This document shows positions 1 to 11,127 of a DNA stretch of 64,000 bases, piece by piece. Position 1 is the first letter of the stretch. Every line of letters starts with the position of its first letter. Position numbers and translations under genes: made by a program. This DNA is from Tetmemena sp. SeJ-2015 (Eukaryota; Ciliophora; Spirotrichea; Sporadotrichida; Oxytrichidae). Below the pieces are notes generated by a model. That model saw only the letters and a program-made list of their open reading frames with translations. It was not told the DNA's origin and did not search any database. The stretch is taken from assembly GCA_027382625.1 (NCBI GenBank), contig JAJKFJ010021954.1:1-64000 (forward strand), given 5' to 3'.

Positions 1-3000
1 AAAACCTTTTTCATTCAAAATGTAAATACAAGTAAGGGTGTTTTTAATTCACAAGTTTGTGTTTAATCTTCTTAAATATTTTAAAAACATTTTTATTATT
101 TTAATGATTGGAAGCAAGAAAAGTTTCACAGACCCTGATTTTGACTTGACTGTTGACGGCATGTGGTGGCCTCAATACACTGATTAGGAAGATTCCTTCA
201 GCAACTACGAAGTTGCAAGAGCCAGAGATAAGCTGCCTACTGCATCTCTCTTTGGCAGCACCAACAAAGTCTATTCTAATCATTATTTTGAGAGAATAAA
301 TTGTCTCGCCAAGTGACATGGATATAAACATTTGGAGGGCGGCTTCAAGGACAGTAAAATTCTTTAGAGAATATTAAAATGAAAATTTCAACTTCTTATA
401 CTAATTTTTGCTATTGAGAAGGCGTTAATTAATTTTTCTTTCGCCTCATCTTCATATTATTAAATAGACAAACAGTTTTTAGTTAGAAATCTAACTCATA
501 ATTCGAGAAAATCTGTTTTCTAAAGATTGCCAAAGTATATTTTTAAATGTTTATTATTCTCAAAATTGCGGAATATAAGGATTGTTTAAGGTACTTACGC
601 ACTGTTCCATATCTGTCCTCAATAAATATTATATAAAGAATTCTATCAGTAATATTTTACTAAACTACCATAGAGATGAGCATCATGAATTTGTTTCTGT
701 CCCTAAGAATAGGCATAAAATATATTTATAGAAATGGAGTTTTTTAAAGAAAAAATTTAAAATTTTTAAATTTATGACAAAAAACTGCTAAAGAAAAAAG
801 TTTTTTTAGGTTTGGGCCAATAGAAAAAGGTTTTAAAAATAATAAATTAGTTAAAAGAAATATAAATTTTATAAGAAAATTTACCAAATTTTTTTTTCAG
901 TAGAGAAAAGGTCCTCACTCCTTTTGAATTAAAAATGGAGCAAGGTATTTTAGGAGACTGCTATTTTATTGCTTCCTGTTCTGCCTTAGCTGAGTGGGAA
1001 TCTAGGGTAAAGCAAATCTTTGTGACCCCCACCTACACTAATCAAATTTTAATCATTCATTGATTGATCTCTTTTACTAAAGAGGGTATTGTAGTTGTAA
1101 AAGGGAGAGTGATTTGCAATTATACTTGTCCTAATTTATTAAATAGTGTTGGGAATAGAGATGGATATCGTAATAGATGACTATTTGCCCTTCTACAAAG
1201 GTTATTCTACTTTAATGTTTGACCATCTTTCTGCCACTGGATCTCTTTGGGGCCCTTTCATTGAGAAGGTTTGGGCTAAGGTGCACGGAAACTACGCAAT
1301 CACATATTTATTGCTAATTAGCACCAATTCTTAATTTCTGAGCAAGGATCTCTGGAGGCAACGCTGATGAAGTTTTCCAATTCTTGTTTGGGTCTCCAGT
1401 GACTTCCCTCAACAGAGATGAGGAACCTTGGGGTAACTCAACTAGCATTTGGAACCTAGTGGCTGCCGCTGATAAGAATAAGTACATTACTTCACATAAT
1501 TACTGATAAATGAAATAACATTATTTGGGGAGCAGTCGATGGAGATTATTCATTTAATTAGTTATAAGAATGGCTTTTAAGATGAGCCACTTAATAAATA
1601 CGGTCTGCCCACCAGCCATGCTTTAAAAAATGTATATTTAGAAAGGCTTACACTATTCTTTCCAGCCATATAGTTTACGACAGCAAGAAGAAAGAATACG
1701 CGAGACTCTACAGAATCAGAAACCCTTGGAAAGATGATGCTGTCTTCACAAATAAATTATTAAGGCTCAAATTTTGTTTGAGAAAATTATATATTATAAA
1801 TAAATTCTTTTTAAAGTTTTTATCTAACAAAATAAAACTTTTAAACGAGTTTTTAATAACAAAGATAAAGAATTTGAGTTTATGATAAAATCTATCAAAC
1901 TTTTACTTATTAAAGAAGCAAGAAATATAAGGATGATGAATCTCATTTTTTAACAGACTATATTTTTCACTAAATGATCTATCTTAAACTTAGGACACGA
2001 AATTTAATTTAATATCTTTAATAAATATTTAAAGTGTCTTCAATGGAACCTGGAGTGATGAGTTAGCAAAATAAACACTTTATATTTTAAAGTCTCCTCT
2101 CTGGAATGACACTAAAAATAAATTCTACTCTCAGGTTTAGACTTTGAATTTAACTTACTTTTCGATATTTTTGAGGTGCCCTATGTTAACAATTCCAAAG
2201 ACGGCGTCTACTTCATTGAACAGAATGAGTTCCATGAAAGTTTCTACATCGTTCAAGTAATTTACTGGAATGATGCCTACGACTCTACAGTCTCAACTGT
2301 TTTCTTTAAATAAATATTGCCAAATACTAATTCATAATGTTTTCAATGATGCTAAAAACTTTGGAGATTACTTCAACTTCACACTCAAGAAGACACAAGA
2401 CGGCTTCTTTGGAGTTTAAAAGAGATTTTTATTAGAGTTGACTTCTATAACTCTAGAAAGCAAAACATATATTATGATTTTATAATGAATAAGAATGTAC
2501 CCTGAGGGTTGCCGCACTCTATCAACCTCGGCGTACGTTACAATTATTAAAGATGGAGTAGTCCTCTATGATTTTAAAGTTAATGAGTACATGCACTACG
2601 GCTTCATCAGAGACACTTGGAAGGCAGGCAAGTACTCCGTCTTCGTTAAGCCGAACTGGGCTCCTAAATTTTAATAATTTAATCCTAATGTGTTGAAGGA
2701 CTATTCATTCAGAGTGTTTATGAATAAAGGAGCAGTCAAAACTATAGATCAGTCTCAAGTCACTGATCAAATTAAAAGAGTTTTCAATGATCCTTTTAAA
2801 TTGAGAGTTATAGAATTATGCAATTGACTGATAACGCTACAGCCAACGCTTTGCCCTTCGACCAGACTGATGCAACTCTCGGCTTTAATTACAGATCTTA
2901 GTGGATTAACTATAGGTCAGAATTTTTAAAAAGGGGGCAATTTATTTTAATTTGATCGTATAGAGCGAAGTGAGTCCATCAGTCTCTCAAAAAAATCTGA

Positions 3001-3816
3001 AACCTTAAATTGAAAATGCATTATAAAATAACGTCTTAAATTGGCAGACACCTTGGAGCACTGAAATTCCAGCACCTAACATTCCGACATAGGAACAAAA
3101 ATACTCAAAATAATAAAAAAAATTGAATAGTGTTCGTCCTCCATTTAATATCCTTCTGTAAGTCGTAGCACAATTAATTCGATATTGTGTGGAGAGTAAT
3201 AATTAATCCAAGAGTTCATATTATTTATCTCTTTTTCAACAACCTTCTATTTTTCAGTAAATTCTTATCTATATTTTTCCTACACTGGCGCAGTCCAAGG
3301 AATCAAGGGTATGAAGTTTACAGAATTATTTTTAATAGAATATTTATTTGTGTTATTTATAAAGTGCAGCTTTTCCATAACTCTACAAGATATTACCAAC
3401 ATAGCATAAATTAAATTAGATTATATTAATCAAGCAATTTTCACAAGCAATCAGCCCGAGTCTACCTGCGTCAGAACCTCTACTCCTAAAGATCATTTAT
3501 AAATAAGCGATACTTTATTAAATTCTTTTTAACACCCTAATTTTAGGCCTTGAATTAATCCTTAAATAAAATCCCATTATTTATAAAGCTAAAGGCGATG
3601 GTAGAAACGATATCTAATTCATTTTTATCGAAGAATCTTTTTAATTCAAGTGTGACTGCATTACTAAAGGAACATCTACTTGCACATAAATATTTGTATC
3701 TTAGATTAGGCTCTTAAAATTTTATTAGCACCTACTTAGTTACCTCAGTTCACAACGTTGACATTCGCTCTATGGCAGGCTTCTACTTCAGATCTAAGAG
3801 CTGTGTTAAAGCTTGA
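1..3816 (+). CDS. Calpain-family (C2) cysteine protease A, 5' partial, IES-interrupted
   Basis: First of three tandem calpain-like genes. The window opens inside it; a pre-catalytic segment (GSKKSFTDPDFDL, DGMWWPQYT) is at about 112-290. The catalytic core follows: QGILGDCYFIASC with the nucleophile Cys codon at 959-961, then IDDYLPFY, TGSLWGPFIEKVWAK, FLFGSPVTSL, IIWGAVDGDY, the His motif SHAYTILSSHIVYDS (His codon 1617-1619) and the Asn motif RIRNPW. All three triad residues are therefore present. A domain III-like region and a Cys-containing tail (TCVRTSTPK, SKSCVKA) end at TGA 3814-3816. At least ten IESs interrupt it, each with a matching pointer, and the frame is clean only after their removal. 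Paralogs B and C begin with an N-terminal region, signal-like in B, that for A lies left of the window. Calpains are Ca-dependent in many lineages; Ca dependence cannot be judged here. The family call is firm; substrate and location are unknown. Confidence 0.85.
1037..1075 (+). other. IES in calpain A, pointer ACTAA
   Basis: ACTAA occurs at 1037-1041 and again at 1076-1080. Removing 39 bp joins FVTPTYT to the EGIVVVKG segment in frame. Paralog B has an IES at the same codon with the same ACTAA pointer; paralog C has one with pointer AAAT. Confidence 0.85.
1108..1144 (+). other. IES in calpain A, pointer AGTG
   Basis: AGTG at 1108-1111 and 1145-1148. Removing 37 bp gives KGRVLGIEMDIVIDDYL. 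Paralog B has an IES at the same site with the same pointer; paralog C has a 14-bp IES (pointer ATTCT) one codon away. Confidence 0.85.
1296..1341 (+). other. IES in calpain A, pointer GCAA
   Basis: GCAA at 1296-1299 and 1342-1345. Excision joins VHGNYA to RISGGNADEVFQ. The insert begins with no GT and does not behave as a spliceosomal intron. Paralogs B and C are interrupted at the same place. Confidence 0.85.
1484..1517 (+). other. IES in calpain A, pointer ACATT
   Basis: ACATT at 1484-1488 and 1518-1522. Excision of 34 bp restores DKNKYIIWGAVDGD. Paralog B has an IES here (pointer TACAT, 8185-8228), while paralog C reads NNYIIWGAVSGD with no insert, so this IES is polymorphic among paralogs. 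Confidence 0.9.
1554..1590 (+). other. IES in calpain A, pointer TTAAT
   Basis: TTAAT at 1554-1558 and 1591-1595. Excision gives DYSFNKYGLPTSHA. All three paralogs have an IES at this codon with the identical TTAAT pointer (B 8258-8303, C 13081-13103), although the inserts differ in length and sequence. Confidence 0.9.
1620..1645 (+). other. IES in calpain A directly after the catalytic His codon, pointer GCTT
   Basis: GCTT at 1620-1623 and 1646-1649. The catalytic His codon is 1617-1619, so this 26-bp insert splits the SHAY motif immediately after the His. Excision restores SHAYTILSSH. Paralog C has no insert here. Confidence 0.88.
2298..2337 (+). other. IES in calpain A, pointer TGTTTTC
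   Basis: The 7-bp repeat TGTTTTC lies at 2298-2304 and 2338-2344. Excision of 40 bp joins YDSTVSTVF to NDAKNFGDYFNF. Paralog B is interrupted at the same site with a shorter matching pointer, TTTTC. Confidence 0.85.
3615..3641 (+). other. IES in calpain A, pointer TAATTCA
   Basis: TAATTCA at 3615-3621 and 3642-3648. Excision restores GRNDIQFKCDC. Paralog C has the same 7-bp pointer at the same codon (15551-15580); paralog B uses the overlapping pointer TTCAA. Confidence 0.88.
3682..3727 (+). other. IES in calpain A, pointer GCAC
   Basis: GCAC at 3682-3685 and 3728-3731. Excision joins TSTC to TYLVTSVHN. Paralog C reads STCTYLATSIHN with no insert, a second paralog-specific presence/absence. 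Confidence 0.82.
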
Positions 3817-4519
3817 TCTTTCCTAAAAGAATGATTTTCGAACTTCGTAAGATGTAAACTCTTATCTCTGCCTTTAATCAGACTCAGCTCATTCTAAATA
3901 TTTCATTAAATTACGCTAATAAATTTTATTCTTAATTGCTATAAGAAGGAGCTTAAGAGTTTGATATTTAATAAAGTTAGGGAGCACAAATAAATGAGCG
4001 TTACATAGTTAATTAGTAAAGATATTCTCTTTTTATTTCTTTTTTCTTTTCCTAGCTATTTAGTAACTAAGTCGCTATCAGTCTCATGTTTATCACAATC
4101 TAAAATAATTTTAAGTTACTTTGGATAGTTTAAATGAATTTAAAATCAAGCTTGAATAATCAAATTCATAGTCATGTAGCTATATATCGTATTTATTCTA
4201 TTGGGACTATGAAAATGCATTTATTTTTTAAATATATGAACAGAATTAATGAATAAAGTTTATAAATGGATTAAAGTAACTTTACTATATCTACTTTACC
4301 TATTCATGTGAGCGATTTCGAAATACTTAATAGATTTGTAATTTTTTAATAGATTTAAAGGAATTAGTGTGTATATTAAACATCAGATTATTACCAAGGG
4401 CCAGATATCTTGTATTTAATCTTCGTTATAATTCAAATTAAACATTTATGAAATGAAGAAAGAAAAAGCTAATTATCGAAACACTCTACTTATCAATAGA
4501 TAATAAAGGCTAAATAAGA
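3817..4519. other. Gap downstream of calpain A
   Basis: AT-rich sequence with no convincing coding segment. It probably holds the 3' untranslated DNA of calpain A and the 3' part of the antisense membrane protein gene, whose family normally has a further C-terminal membrane segment. No pointer pair could be tied to protein here. Confidence 0.4.
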
Positions 4520-5882
4520 TCACTCCAGTCTTTTTAACAAGTGCTTGGCAAAAATGACGACAGAAACCTTTTCTGAGAAACCCCCTACCGTCTTTTTGTC
4601 ATTAAAGGGTGTAAAATAATAATTTGTCTTCAAAAAAATTTTTTTCAATTTTATTTCCCAAAAAGATTTGCCTTCATAAAAATATACGAGACGAAAGTAA
4701 TAAATTAATGCACTTATTTTATGATTCATTGATATCGAATTGCTAGTTTGTGAAGATCTAGGAGAGCACTACTGGGGAAAACCAGTCTTTGAAATCTTAT
4801 TCACTTGCACAATAAGTCTGCCCTAAGCAGCGCTGGAACACGAGAGTAAGCCCCTTGTACTCAGGTGCATACCAGTTACCTTAAAGCGTCAAGTTAGTCC
4901 AATCTTAATTTAAATAATGTAGCTCTACTTATAGAATTTATCTCCTTGATTTATATTTGAATTTTATGCGAAAGTATTTCAAAAATTGATAATATTCTAA
5001 TAAAGAATTATTCTCATTTATGCTGTTATTCAATTTTTGAAAATATTTATTTAATTATTTTCCAGGAGATTTTATGTTTCTTACCAATTTTCTCTGGAAA
5101 TTCCAAATTTGAAGTTTGAAATACTTTTAATAAAAGCAATATATTTTATTCTTAAGTAAAGATTCTTTTATAAAATAAATCTGGGCATAAGTAAGCCTCG
5201 ATGTGATACATTTCTAGCTCCTAAGGATTATCATCACATTTAAAAACAGCATGATAATTTTTTGAATTTTTGATCATAAAAGAAATTCTTGCCGATCTTG
5301 CACTATGATATTGGAATATCTAAAGTTAAGAAATCTCTGTTGCCTGAGCCATCTTATATTATTTATATTTCAAACTGACGCAGCATCAATTAACCGTATT
5401 TAGGGTCTACTTGCACTTAAAGAAATAAGTTAAACTTTATAACTTCCATTAATTTAATTGAGCACAGTATCTCCATAATAATTTGAGAATTTGAAGGCAA
5501 ACGAAATAAAAATAATGCTAAATATGATATACACTCACATATTTATTATAAATGTTCTTGAGTGAGATATTCTCAGGAGGCGTGAATGAATTACTGACAT
5601 TCGTGAGAGTATTCTTCTTAATTTGAATTATTATGATAAGATATAAGATAAGGATATAGAGAATTAAATTTGTGACTGGTTTTTGAGTATCATATCTCTG
5701 AGCTTGTATCCAAACAAACTCAATATGAAAAGGAAGACGAGCACTGAGAGGAAGCCACCAAACACGCTCTTAAATTTATCCCTCCCTTTGTAAGTAAGCT
5801 GTATAGGTTTTGCAAAAATATCAAAGTCCTTTAGCTTCCCCTTGCACCACCTGCTCTTTCTATTTGAGCTCTATTGCCTCAT
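4520..5882 (-). CDS. Ciliate multi-segment membrane protein (uncharacterised family), IES-interrupted
   Basis: The minus-strand ATG at 5882 starts a segment with WCKGKLKDFDIFAKPIQLTY, YKGRDKFKSVFGGFLSV and a transmembrane stretch (LSVLVFLFILSLFGYKL). Later segments encode NVSNSFTPPENISLKN, CDDNPQELEMYHIEAYLCPD, LTLQGNWYAPEYKGLTLVFQ followed by RCLGQTYCASEQDFKDWF, and NYYFTPFNDKKTVGGFSE, in that order. This arrangement (short cytosolic N-terminus, 'FDIF..PI.L.YKG' then a TM, then a large Cys-bearing extracellular part) resembles, from memory, an uncharacterised membrane protein family common in hypotrich genomes; function is unknown. The 3' end is set at the first in-frame TGA, but a second TM expected near the C-terminus is not seen, so the gene may extend toward 4000. 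It sits antisense between calpain A and B. Confidence 0.6.
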
Positions 5883-6677
5883 TTCGTACTTTTTGGTTGG
5901 CTTTGAGTATTTGAGAATTGATGTGCTTTGTCTTGGATTTTGTTTTATAATTAAAGAGCGAGGCAATTGAAATTAGTAGTCAAAAGCGTGCGAGTTAATT
6001 TAGGAGTTTATTTATAAGTTTTGAAAAAAAATTAATTTAGCACTACAATTAAAATTAAGGCAGAGATCTCTCTCTCTACGTTCGCAGTTTTGTAATAATC
6101 AGAGCTAGTAATTATCAATTAATCCTTACATTTACATTTAATGTCAATCTTTTTTTTTATGGGGAAATAATTTTACTGAATTTATAAATGAAATTTTCGA
6201 TGAAAAAAAATTCAGTCAATCATTAAAAGATTTGAATCTTGGTTAAATAATGGGATGTAACTAGTTATACGTTTTTAGTAAATGAAATAATAAATGATAC
6301 CAGGAATTCTGCTAATCCATAAAAGATGTTGAAAAAGGATAAATAAAATAGTTAAATATTTCTTCATAACTCAAAGAAATAATTAAAGACTGCAGGATCT
6401 CTAATTTATGAAATTTTTACTTTTTTGAAGGAAAATGTTTTAATTAAACTGATTTACCTCCTTTCATGTTTTATTACTTGAAATTTTGTATACTGTTCAC
6501 CATTAAGTTTGAAGTTTGAGTAAAAAAGATAAATGAGCTAGGCTAAAGAATATCCTTTTGAAATAAATCTATTATCGAAGGTAATTTTATATTGTATTTA
6601 AATAGCATTTCACTAAAATTATAGTTTATATTATACTATTATCCTAAATCACACCAGTTAAACCTTCTCTCAAAGAT
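5883..6677. other. Intergenic gap between antisense membrane gene and calpain B
   Basis: AT-rich, divergent intergenic DNA between two gene starts. It presumably contains both 5' untranslated/promoter regions. I see no coding segment or repeat family in it. Confidence 0.5.
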
Positions 6678-6693
6678 ATGAAGTCCCTCACAC

Positions 6694-6740
6694 TTCTACT
6701 TTAAAAATAGCAAACTTTGACAGTTTTAAATATATTTGTA
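6694..6740 (+). other. IES inside the signal peptide of calpain B, pointer TTCTACT
   Basis: The 7-bp repeat TTCTACT occurs at 6694-6700 and 6741-6747. Excision yields a continuous Leu-rich hydrophobic stretch, SLTLLLLLGASGVLNA, typical of a signal peptide core. Before excision the frame reaches a TGA inside the insert. Confidence 0.85.
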
Positions 6741-8184
6741 TTCTACTGCTACTTGGAGCCTCTGGAGTTTTGAATGCAGAGATTAACCAAAGAAAGACCA
6801 GCTCCTTCTAAAATAAGTTATAGAAGATCGAACTTTCCCCTTTGGCATCGAAATTAGAGCCAGAGCTATCATCACCTCCTCAGCCTGGAAATTAGCACGA
6901 GCTCCTTTATGAAAAGTACACAAACTAATATAGGCACAGTTTCTCACAAGTTCATCATTATTAAATAAAGCATTGATAAATGCTGATAAGCTTAATTAAA
7001 AGTCAACTCTGGATCCGTTCCACAAATGGTATTTACTCCTGAGGAATCAACTAATTTAATGTTAAAACTAATTCTATTATAAAGAGGAACAAGCCGTGGT
7101 CAACGCATAGATGTCTTTTACAAAGTCGCGCTAAAACCGAAAGCTGACCTCTCTAGCGCAGTCTGAATCTCGCTCAAGATTGTAACAGACAGACAATGGC
7201 TAGGATTGTCATACAGCCATTGAAAGATTATGGAAGAAGCCATCCTACGACTATAAGACCATCATTATTCAATTTTTAAAGCTAAAAAGTAATATTTTTT
7301 AAAATATGCGTGACTTTGGCAAACTCTATTTTTTCTTTTAGCTTAATCGAAAATTAGTTTGAATTAATTTTTGCATCCTTGGAAGTAAAAAGAGTTTCAC
7401 AGACCCTGACTTCGACTTGAATGTGGACGGCATGTGGTGGCCTCAATACACTGATCAAGGAAGAACCCTTCAGCAACTATGACATTGAAAGAGCCAGAAA
7501 TAAATTACCTAAGGCATCTCTCTTTGGTACCACCAATAAAGTTTATATTAATAAACGTTAGATCAATGTATTTTATATTATATAAAGTCTAGCCAAGTGA
7601 CATGGCTCATTTATTATTTTTAGAATGGTGCAAGGTATCATAGGAGATAGCTATTTAATTGCTTCCTGCTTCTGCCTTAGCCGAATGGGAATCAAGAGTG
7701 AAACAGATTTTTGTGACCCCTACCTATACTAAAATAAATTTAACTCAAATGAAAATGAGTTTGTTTGTTTTTACTAATGAGGGAATCATAGTCGTCAAGG
7801 CTCGAGTGATTTATTATTAAAACCTTTAGCTAATTAAATATCACAAGTGTTGGGAGTTGAGATGAACATCGCCATAGATGACTATTTGCCTTTCTACAAA
7901 GGGAGCTCCAATTTAATGTTCGCCCAACCTTCAGCCACTGGATCTCTTTGGGGTCCTTTCATTGAGAAAGTATGGGCTAAGGTGCACGGAAACTACGCAA
8001 ATAAACACATATGCATTTCAAAGAAAACTTACTTATTATTTGAGCAACAATCTCTGAAAAAAACCCTGATGAGTTGTTCCAATTCTTGTTTGGCTCTCCA
8101 GTGACTTCCCTCGTCAAAGACGAGAAGCCATGGACTAACGCAACTAGCATTTGGAATCTTGTTGCCGCGGCAGATAAGAGCAAG

Positions 8185-8228
8185 TACATAAATGCACTTG
8201 CTATAAAACAATCTATTTAATTTTGGCT
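8185..8228 (+). other. IES in calpain B, pointer TACAT
   Basis: TACAT at 8185-8189 and 8229-8233. Same codon position as the ACATT IES of calpain A, the pointer being shifted by one base. Calpain C lacks an insert here. Confidence 0.85.
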
Positions 8229-8257
8229 TACATTATTTGGGGAGAGGTTTATGGATA

Positions 8258-8303
8258 TTAATTATATCTAAATGAAAGTAAAAGATTTAAGGACATAGCG
8301 AAT
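8258..8303 (+). other. IES in calpain B, pointer TTAAT
   Basis: TTAAT at 8258-8262 and 8304-8308. It sits at the same codon and uses the same pointer as in paralogs A and C. Confidence 0.82.
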
Positions 8304-10315
8304 TTAATGAATACGGTATGCCCACATTCTAAGCTTTTTAAACAAATATTTATCATGATAAGCTTACTCGATTCTGTCTACCCACATAGTCTACGATAGC
8401 AAAAAGAAGGAATACGCCAACTCTACAGGATTAGAAACCCATAAAGCACTGATGGTGTCTAAAGATATATTTATTTGTAAATTTAAATGGAAATCAAATT
8501 AATTCGATCTTAAAAAAATAATAATAAAGAAGCATTGGCATTTTAGCTAACTTATCTTTAAATCATTATGGATATTTAAAATGTAAATTAAAAAGCAATT
8601 CTAGAGAGCTATCACTTCAGAAGTCAACGTAATATAGATTAGCATTGATCATCTAAATTTAAAAATATCGATTAAGAGAAAACTCAGAGTAGAAGTTTGA
8701 TCCGAAAGCTCTTTAATCAATTTAAATTTATGATTCAATCTCTCAAACCTCTCCTATAGAAAAATTCAGTATTTCAAACTCCCCTAAACTTTTTAAATAA
8801 ATTTCCTCATCCTATTTAATCCACTTCAATAAAGCATTTATAGTGAGTTCAATGGAGCATGGAATGATAAGTTAATCCAAAAGAAATGTAGATAATTTTT
8901 TTAAGTCTCCTCTTTGGAATGATACAAAGAATAAGTTCTACTCTCAGGTTTAGAATTTCTATAATTTGCACATTGTATGCCATATTTTTGAGGTTCCTTA
9001 TGTGAACAATTCTAAGGACGGCGTCTTTTTCATTGAGCAGAACGAGTTCCAATATTGCTTCGACAACGTGCAAGTGGTTTATTGGAATGATGCTTACGAT
9101 TCAACAGTCTCCACTGTTTTCTTTAATTTCAAATTTTGTCCTCTATTCCATTTTCTTTTTCAATGACGATAAAAGCTTTGGAAACTACTTTAACTTTACT
9201 CTGAAGAAGGCGCAGGACGGCTTCTTTGGAGTTTATTAGAATTATATTTTAATAGTTGAGTTGACTTTTATAACACTAGGAGATGATGTTATAATTATTA
9301 TAATGATGATAGTGATTTAATAACTGCACTAGGATGTACCCTCAAGGTTGCTAGTCTGACTTAACTACGGCCGACGTGACAGTGATTAAAGATGGAGTTG
9401 TACTCTATCAGTTCGAGGTTAATGAATATCAGAACTATGGCTTTATCAGAGATACTTGGAAGGCAGGCAAGTATTCAGTTTTCGTCAAGCCACATTGGGA
9501 TCCTAAGATTTAAAAAAAGATATTAAATCCTCTTGTCTTGAAGGACTATTCATTCAGATTGTTTATGAATAAAGGAGCAGTTAAAGCTATAGCTCAGTCT
9601 ACTGCTACTGATGAAATTCATAAGTAATGGAATGATATTTGTGTGTGAGTGGTTTTAAATTGAGTCCTATAGAGTTTTACAACTAGCTGATATTGCATTA
9701 GCTAACGATCTTGGTTTCTACAAAGTTGATGATGATCTCTATTTTTCCTACAGAAACAGATGGGTCTCTTATTATTCCTACACTGCTGCAATCTAAGGAG
9801 TCAAAGGCAAGAAGTTTATAATTAGTTCACAAATAATAGTTAATGCTCTATAAATTTAAAAGTGTAGCTTTTAAGTAGTTCTTTAGGATATTACCTCCAT
9901 AGCTTAAGATATTTTTGGATTATTTTTACACTAGCTCTTTTCACAAGCAATCAGCCTGAGTCAACCTGTGTCAGAACCTCAACTCCTAAAGATCATAAAT
10001 ATGCAATATTATCTATAATATATACTCTTATCATAAGCCCATAATTTTGGCTTTAAATTAATCTTTAATATATATTATAGATTTATTATGCTAAAGATGA
10101 TGGAAGAAACGATATCTAGTTCAAAATTAGTCTAAATGTTATATATATTCAAGTGCGACTGTGTTACAAAGGGCACATCAACATGCACATATTTATATTG
10201 AACATATACTAATTTCAATTTTATTAGCACCTACTTAGTTACTTCAATTCACGATACAGAAGTCGAATCTGAAGCTAGCTTCTAATTCATATCTAAGAGC
10301 TGTGTCAAAGCTTGA

Positions 10316-11127
10316 ACTCAACAATATCGAAAAAATTCGTAAGCTGTAAACCTTGGCTCTACCTTTAATTTAATTCAACTCATATTTAAAAACAAAACTT
10401 TTATTCTTCAAATTTATTTAATCAATCTGAAAGCTAAATTAATTGGCTTCAAATGAGCTTGTTAGTTAATAGAGTTAGGTTATACAAAAATTATTCATAA
10501 AATATTGCTAACTAAACCTAGTTAGGATATTGATTTATTTCTTTTTATCAACTTATTCAGTCCTCTCTCAAAGCTATATTTATTTTCAGAGGAAAATAAA
10601 TATCATTTTTGTTAAATTGTATTTAGAATAATTAAAATATTTTACACCTCTAGAGACTACTATGTATGCAATTTTATGAATTTTTAAATAGTATGAGATT
10701 GTTTTCATTCTAATTAAATCCACCCTCTTTTTTAGTAAGTGATCGTATTTTTTTGTCTAAAAACAATTTAGACTTGCTTTTTATTAAATGAATCGATTGA
10801 ATAAAATATATCTTATTTTATATAATCCTCCTACTTATAGAATATTATTTGTGAACACTTTTAGAAATACGAAATAGATTAGTAAATTTACGCTAGTTTA
10901 ATAGGAGTTTGTGTGTATTTGAAATATCATTAGGTTTATTAACAAGGGCTAGATATCTATATTTAATCGTCCTTATAATTCAAATTTCAAATTTAAGAAT
11001 AACTCTATTCATAATATACCACCACCTTCTTAATTCAAATGAGAACAGCCACTACTATTCTTCAATTAATATCAACATCTATTCATAATTAAACAAAGTA
11101 AAAATTTATAGTTAATAGTTATAATTA
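10316..11127. other. Intergenic gap between calpain B and C
   Basis: AT-rich. It holds the 3' flank of B and the 5' flank of C. No coding segment recognised, and no copy of the antisense membrane gene that lies between A and B. Confidence 0.5.

Larger units (their letters stand above)
6678..10315 (+). pseudogene. Calpain-family gene B, catalytically dead and frameshifted
   Basis: Second tandem calpain-like copy. It starts at ATG 6678 with MKSLTLLLLLGASGVLNAE, a signal-peptide-like N-terminus split by an IES, followed by INQRKTSSFQNKLQKI. The order of domains matches A and C and it ends at TGA 10313-10315 after SKSCVKA. The nucleophile motif reads GDSYL instead of GDCYF (Ser codon 7649-7651) and the His motif reads PTFQA instead of TSHAY near 8330. 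Two apparent one-base insertions disrupt the frame (near 7455, and near 7670 within the ASC/ALAEW segment). IES sites and pointers nevertheless match the paralogs. The simplest reading is a decaying germline copy; an inactive pseudo-protease is possible if the indels are assembly errors. The N-terminal and C-terminal parts remain well preserved. Confidence 0.72.

Noticed and set aside
1..12. Telomere-like AAAACCTTTT at the left edge
   Set aside because: Not a C4A4/G4T4 repeat and occurs once; no telomeric array is seen in the window.
1296..1345. Interruptions as ordinary GT-AG spliceosomal introns
   Set aside because: The inserts checked (for example in STI1 and the calpains) do not begin GT or end AG at the positions needed for frame, but do carry exact flanking direct repeats.
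1037..3731. Paramecium-type TA-bounded IESs
   Set aside because: Many pointers (GCAA, AGTG, GCTT, GAAGGGA, GGAG) contain no TA, and lengths and the 2-8 bp repeats fit spirotrichs better.
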